Part shown: positions 61,517-64,000 of the stretch, in pieces | How the letters are laid out: each line of letters begins with the position of its first letter | How positions within the stretch are numbered: the first letter of the stretch is position 1 | Assembly: GCA_023426125.1 (NCBI GenBank) | Contig: JAFABI010000002.1 | Span: 62,001-126,000, forward strand | DNA from: Bacillota bacterium | GTDB taxonomy: Bacteria > Bacillota > Clostridia > Acetivibrionales > DTU013 | Length of the DNA stretch: 64,000 bases | Direction of reading: 5' to 3' | The notes under the pieces: model-generated | What the model saw: the letters and a program-made list of their open reading frames with translations, nothing else | Databases searched by the model: none | Told to the model about the DNA's origin: nothing | Made by a program: the position numbers and the translations under genes

Positions 61517-62022
61517 CGGTATCGGTCAGTTCCCAGGCATACATATTTCTATGCTCGGTTGCAGGTGGAGCTGTCATAGCGCTGATCTATGATATTTTCA
61601 GGATTCTTCGGAAGGCTGTAAAAACCGGCAGCCTGTTCACATTCGTCGAGGATCTTATCTTCTGGATACTGGTAGCGGTTGTTATGTTTGCTACGGTTTA
61701 TTTCAGCAATGAGGGAGAGCTCCGAAGCTATATCTTCCTCGGCACCTTTTTGGGGGTTATTCTGTATGCGCTGCTTTTGAGCAAAGCGATTATGAATTCC
61801 TCCCTCTTTATCATAAGCATTGTAAAAAGCATCTTCAGATTCCTGTGGAGGGTTTTGTCTTTCCCCTTCCGGATTGTTCTTAAGCTTCTGGCGGTACCGG
61901 GGAGAGCAGCTGCAAAATACGCAGGGAAATCCTTGAAAAATGTGAGGCGTGCCGGCAGGAACAGGCTGTCTAAGGCGGCATTCTGGAGAAAAGCCTTTAA
62001 AAATATCAGAAAAAAAATTTGA
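61513..62022 (+). CDS. yabQ: Sporulation membrane protein YabQ
   Basis: The 169-aa protein has four or five membrane helices (FLCSVAGGAVIALIYDIFRI; DLIFWILVAVVMFATVYFS; IFLGTFLGVILYALLLS) and a basic C-terminal tail (KNVRRAGRNRLSKAAFW). YabQ is required for cortex formation. ATG overlaps the yabP stop (ATGA), so they are translationally coupled. The long basic tail is typical of clostridial versions. Confidence 0.94.
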   Translation: MTVSVSSQAYIFLCSVAGGAVIALIYDIFRILRKAVKTGSLFTFVEDLIFWILVAVVMFATVYFSNEGELRSYIFLGTFLGVILYALLLSKAIMNSSLFIISIVKSIFRFLWRVLSFPFRIVLKLLAVPGRAAAKYAGKSLKNVRRAGRNRLSKAAFWRKAFKNIRKKI

Positions 62023-62068
62023 AATAAAGGATTTTTGCCAATAGCATAGAATTAATATATAAAGGTAA

Positions 62069-62124
62069 GGGGACACACCCGTTTATATAGCGGGTCGAAG
62101 GATCGAGGAGGAAGGTCTCCTTTT
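62069..62124 (+). repeat. Family F nested-hairpin repeat, third copy
   Basis: GGGGACA (62069-62075) is partly complementary to GGTCTCC (62114-62120), followed by TTTT, and encloses ACCCG...CGGGT. The left 20 bases (TAAAGGTAAGGGGACACACC) equal those at 881-900 apart from context. It lies between yabQ and divIC. Confidence 0.6.
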
Positions 62125-62142
62125 AATAATGAGGAATCGAAT

Positions 62143-62421
62143 ATGCGCAAAAGAAAAAAATCCAAATTGGGTTTGGTAGTACTGATGGTTATTTTCATCT
62201 ACTTTGCCTATACGGCCGCAGGCCAGCAGAAAATCCTTTATATGAAGGATGCTGATCTGAAAAAGGTACAAAGCAAAATCGATGAAGAAACAGAGGAAAA
62301 TCAAAAGCTGAAGGAAGAACAAAAAGCGCTGGACAGCGATGAATACGTGGAAAAAATAGCCCGTGAAAAGCTGGGGATGGTAAAAACAGGGGAACGGGTG
62401 TATTATGATATCGGAAAATAA
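62143..62421 (+). CDS. divIC: Septum-formation initiator DivIC/FtsB-like protein
   Basis: The 92-aa protein has a basic start, one membrane helix (LGLVVLMVIFIYFAYTAA), a coiled coil (LKKVQSKIDEETEENQKLKE) and a short C-terminal YVEKIAREKLGMVKTGERVY motif, the DivIC/FtsB pattern. It joins the division ring with FtsL and DivIB. Its place after yabQ is the classic cluster order. Confidence 0.93.
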   Translation: MRKRKKSKLGLVVLMVIFIYFAYTAAGQQKILYMKDADLKKVQSKIDEETEENQKLKEEQKALDSDEYVEKIAREKLGMVKTGERVYYDIGK

Positions 62422-62477
62422 CAGGGATTTTATCGAGGGTTCCTCCTGAAACTCTTGTAATCCCTGTAAACAAAGGC

Positions 62478-62541
62478 TTGACGAAAAATTCGTTATACTA
62501 TATAATCTATATCGAACGAATAATGTTTTTATTATGCGCTT
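62478..62541 (+). promoter_or_regulatory. Promoter and hairpin motif (copy 3 of the shared leader motif)
   Basis: TTGACG at 62478-62483 and TATAAT at 62501-62506 are 17 bases apart. The transcript would begin around 62512, exactly at ATCGAACGAATAATG (62511-62525), whose ATAAT can pair with ATTAT and GAA with TTC downstream. Confidence 0.7.
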
Positions 62542-62706
62542 CAGGTAGTGCCTTGAAAAGGATGAATGGATTTTAGTGAGGTTTTTTAAGGCAGTATCGA
62601 TTACATCTGATAAAAAATAACGCGAATACTAATTTTACATAAACTTTACATTTGGGTTTATTACAGTTACTTCATATGGCGTGGGCAAACCAGGAAATAT
62701 TGTATT

Positions 62707-62727
62707 AAACGGTATAAACCGTTTTTT
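62707..62727 (+). terminator. Attenuator-like terminator in the leader of the S1-domain gene
   Basis: AACGGT (62708-62713) pairs with ACCGTT (62718-62723), followed by further T residues. It lies about 195 bases into the transcript from the 62501 promoter and only 10 bases before the AAGGAGG of the S1 gene, so it may control that gene. Confidence 0.5.
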
Positions 62728-62755
62728 ATAAACATTAAGGAGGATTTCTTTTTGT

Positions 62756-63184
62756 ATGCTTGTTGAGGTAGGAAACATTGTTGAGGGAACAGTCGCAGGG
62801 ATTACCAACTTTGGGGCTTTCATTCAACTGCCTGATGGGAAAACGGGTCTGGTTCACATTTCTGAAGTAGCTGAAGAATATGTAAAGGACATCAAGACTC
62901 ATCTTAAGGAAAATCAATCGGTCAAGGTCAGGGTTCTCTCAGTTGAAAACGGTAAAATCAGCCTTTCCATCAAAAAAGCCGTCGACCGGAAAGCCAATCC
63001 CCGATCAAACAGACCGCCTCTGGAAATCGATTGGAACAGGAGTGCAGCAGATGCAGCATCTTTTGAAGACCGTCTGGCAAAATTTATGAAAGACAGCGAT
63101 GAAAAAATGCATGACTTGAAAAAGAGCTTTGAATCCAAAAGAGGCAGTGGAGGGTATAAGAAATCCGCACAATATTATGGATAG
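62756..63184 (+). CDS. yabR: S1 RNA-binding domain protein (YabR-like)
   Basis: The 142-aa protein has one N-terminal S1 domain (VGNIVEGTVAGITNFGAFIQ; LPDGKTGLVHISEVAEEYV; VKVRVLSVENGKISLSIKKA) and a basic, Ser/Lys-rich tail (RPPLEIDWNRSAADAASFED; SKRGSGGYKKSAQYYG). It resembles B. subtilis YabR / general stress protein 13. The AAGGAGG site is 12 bases before ATG 62756, somewhat far. It follows divIC, as in Bacillus, but has its own promoter and a 240-base leader. Confidence 0.92.
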   Translation: MLVEVGNIVEGTVAGITNFGAFIQLPDGKTGLVHISEVAEEYVKDIKTHLKENQSVKVRVLSVENGKISLSIKKAVDRKANPRSNRPPLEIDWNRSAADAASFEDRLAKFMKDSDEKMHDLKKSFESKRGSGGYKKSAQYYG

Positions 63185-63534
63185 GATATAAAATGTTGCT
63201 ATAGCTTCAGTCTCACTTTTTCAGTTACCCAATAAAAAACCGGTCATACGTGCCGGTCAGTTTGCCGGCCTGGCGGATTTACTGCCGCCGGATATATGCC
63301 TGCAGTTAAAACGGCTTTGTTGGTAGGAGTCATACCATACCATAGTATGTTATGTTGTCATGAAACGGCTTATGTAAATAATCACAGGTCTGGAGGCGGA
63401 CAAATCTATAATGGCAAAGAGCCGCCACGTACACCCTATCTGTTCATAAGGAGAAATACCTGTGCCGCACTTCTTCACTCTGCCTTGTCAGTTGGCATGG
63501 GGATACTTGCATCTGCCGTAAGCAACAGCCCTGC
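63185..63534. other. Intergenic region without a recognised gene
   Basis: Apart from the minus-strand terminator at 63232-63257, I see no gene. A 98-codon plus-strand frame at 63296-63592 has no ribosome site, no recognisable domain and overlaps the HxlR gene, so it is not counted. Confidence 0.3.
63232..63257 (-). terminator. Minus-strand terminator, probably for the HxlR gene
   Basis: On the minus strand ACCGGCACGTATGACCGGT forms a hairpin followed by TTTTTTATT. It lies 280 bases after the HxlR stop; in the plus direction it could also end the yabR transcript, but there the T tract is absent. Confidence 0.6.
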
Positions 63535-63882
63535 TCAGCCCCACTTAGCCCCCCAAAGCTTCATTTCCTTGATGATCGACTTCAGACTTTGACCTTTATC
63601 CGTCAGGCTGTATTCGACGATGGGCGGTATTGTGGCATAAGCGGTCCTTTTGACAATTTCCCGGTCCTCCAGTTCCTTTAAACGCGTGGATAATGTTTTC
63701 GGACTGACGCCATCAAGGGATTTCCTCAATTCACCGAATCTCTTTTTGCCTTCAAAGAGGTCCCGTAAAATAAGAAAGGTCCATTTTCCGCCCAGTACCT
63801 CCAAAGCCTTTTCAATCGAGCATTCTATACAGGGCGGGCACTCGCCGGTTTCTTCGGTTTTGCTTATTTGCACATCCAACAT
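63535..63882 (-). CDS. HxlR-family winged-helix transcription regulator
   Basis: The 115-aa protein has the HxlR pattern: CSIEKALEVLGGKWTFLILR, DLFEGKKRFGELRKSLDGVS, PKTLSTRLKELEDREIVKR and VEYSLTDKGQSL. A Cys pair near the N-terminus (CPPCIEC) is a common sensing site for electrophiles or thiols in this family. The regulated gene is not evident in the window. It is transcribed toward yabR. Confidence 0.92.
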   Translation of the reverse strand: MLDVQISKTEETGECPPCIECSIEKALEVLGGKWTFLILRDLFEGKKRFGELRKSLDGVSPKTLSTRLKELEDREIVKRTAYATIPPIVEYSLTDKGQSLKSIIKEMKLWGAKWG

Positions 63883-63929
63883 GGTTTGTAAAACCCCATT
63901 CTTATTAATTAGTTTTTGCAGAAATAGTG

Positions 63930-63993
63930 CGCTGAAGCAATCTCACAAAATACGGCTTGCGAAGAGATCGCCGCGCTTTGCACCGCGATGACA
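63930..63993. repeat. Family C-like dispersed repeat at the right edge
   Basis: CTGAAGCAATCTCACAAAAT through CGCGATGAC is nearly identical to 48249-48303. It extends past the HxlR start region toward the window end. Confidence 0.6.
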
Positions 63994-64000
63994 CAAAGTT

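Noticed and set aside
63296..63592. A 98-codon plus-strand frame
   Set aside because: No ribosome site or domain; it overlaps the end of the HxlR gene on the other strand.

Overview
The window is from a spore-forming, low-to-medium GC Gram-positive bacterium of the class Clostridia, probably a plant-polysaccharide degrader. The evidence is strong AGGAGG-type ribosome sites, frequent TTG and GTG starts, a T-box riboswitch, the sporulation genes yabP and yabQ in the Firmicutes mazG-hup-rqcP-yabP-yabQ-divIC-yabR order, and many sugar-uptake loci of the AraC/YesMN plus LplABC kind. No rRNA, tRNA or CRISPR array was seen. Genus assignment is inference only.

Layout. 0-4 kb: the 3' end of glnA, an ANTAR antiterminator-type regulator, a class-I glutamine amidotransferase (peptidase C26), a DUF951 protein, an HtrA-type protease and a small unknown protein. 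4-11.2 kb: a T-box-controlled branched-chain amino acid operon, ilvB-ilvN-ilvC-leuA-cimA, closed by a terminator. 11.2-21 kb: a 103-bp tandem repeat, a small conserved protein, a YesM/YesN two-component pair, and a sugar ABC transporter with two binding proteins and two permeases. 21-30 kb: an L,D-transpeptidase, a 2H phosphoesterase, a flavodoxin, two DUF4330 membrane proteins with an O-antigen-ligase-like protein, ald with its likely Lrp regulator, an Mrr-like membrane protein and sfsA. 30.4-45.7 kb: a polysaccharide-utilisation locus with an AraC sensor-regulator, two permeases, a group II intron relic, a binding protein, two Gfo/Idh/MocA oxidoreductases, a giant heparinase II/III-like lyase and a second AraC regulator. 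46-47.6 kb: a PiT phosphate transporter with a broken 5' end and its DUF47 partner. 47.8-59.3 kb: a third sugar locus with two permeases, a binding protein with an in-frame TGA, a frameshifted hydrolase/isomerase-like fusion, a uroporphyrinogen-decarboxylase-like protein, an AraC regulator and a ROK repressor. 59.4-63.9 kb: the conserved mazG-to-yabR block, then an HxlR regulator.

How it works together. Three separate import loci lack their own ATPase gene, so they probably share an MsmX-type ATPase encoded elsewhere. Each has a nearby AraC-type regulator and, in two cases, enzymes for uronic or modified sugars: a secreted lyase, dehydrogenases and an isomerase-like domain. The third locus and the PiT gene carry several lesions (frameshifts, a nonsense codon, truncated relics), so this stretch is either decaying or carries sequencing errors.

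Intergenic DNA is unusually rich in repeated hairpin elements: at least six families, with several copies each inside 64 kb. The observations I find most worth following are the lyase whose catalytic beta-sandwich is split by three carbohydrate-binding-like modules, a 180-nt multi-hairpin element between rqcP and yabP, and a shared hairpin at the start of three unrelated transcripts.
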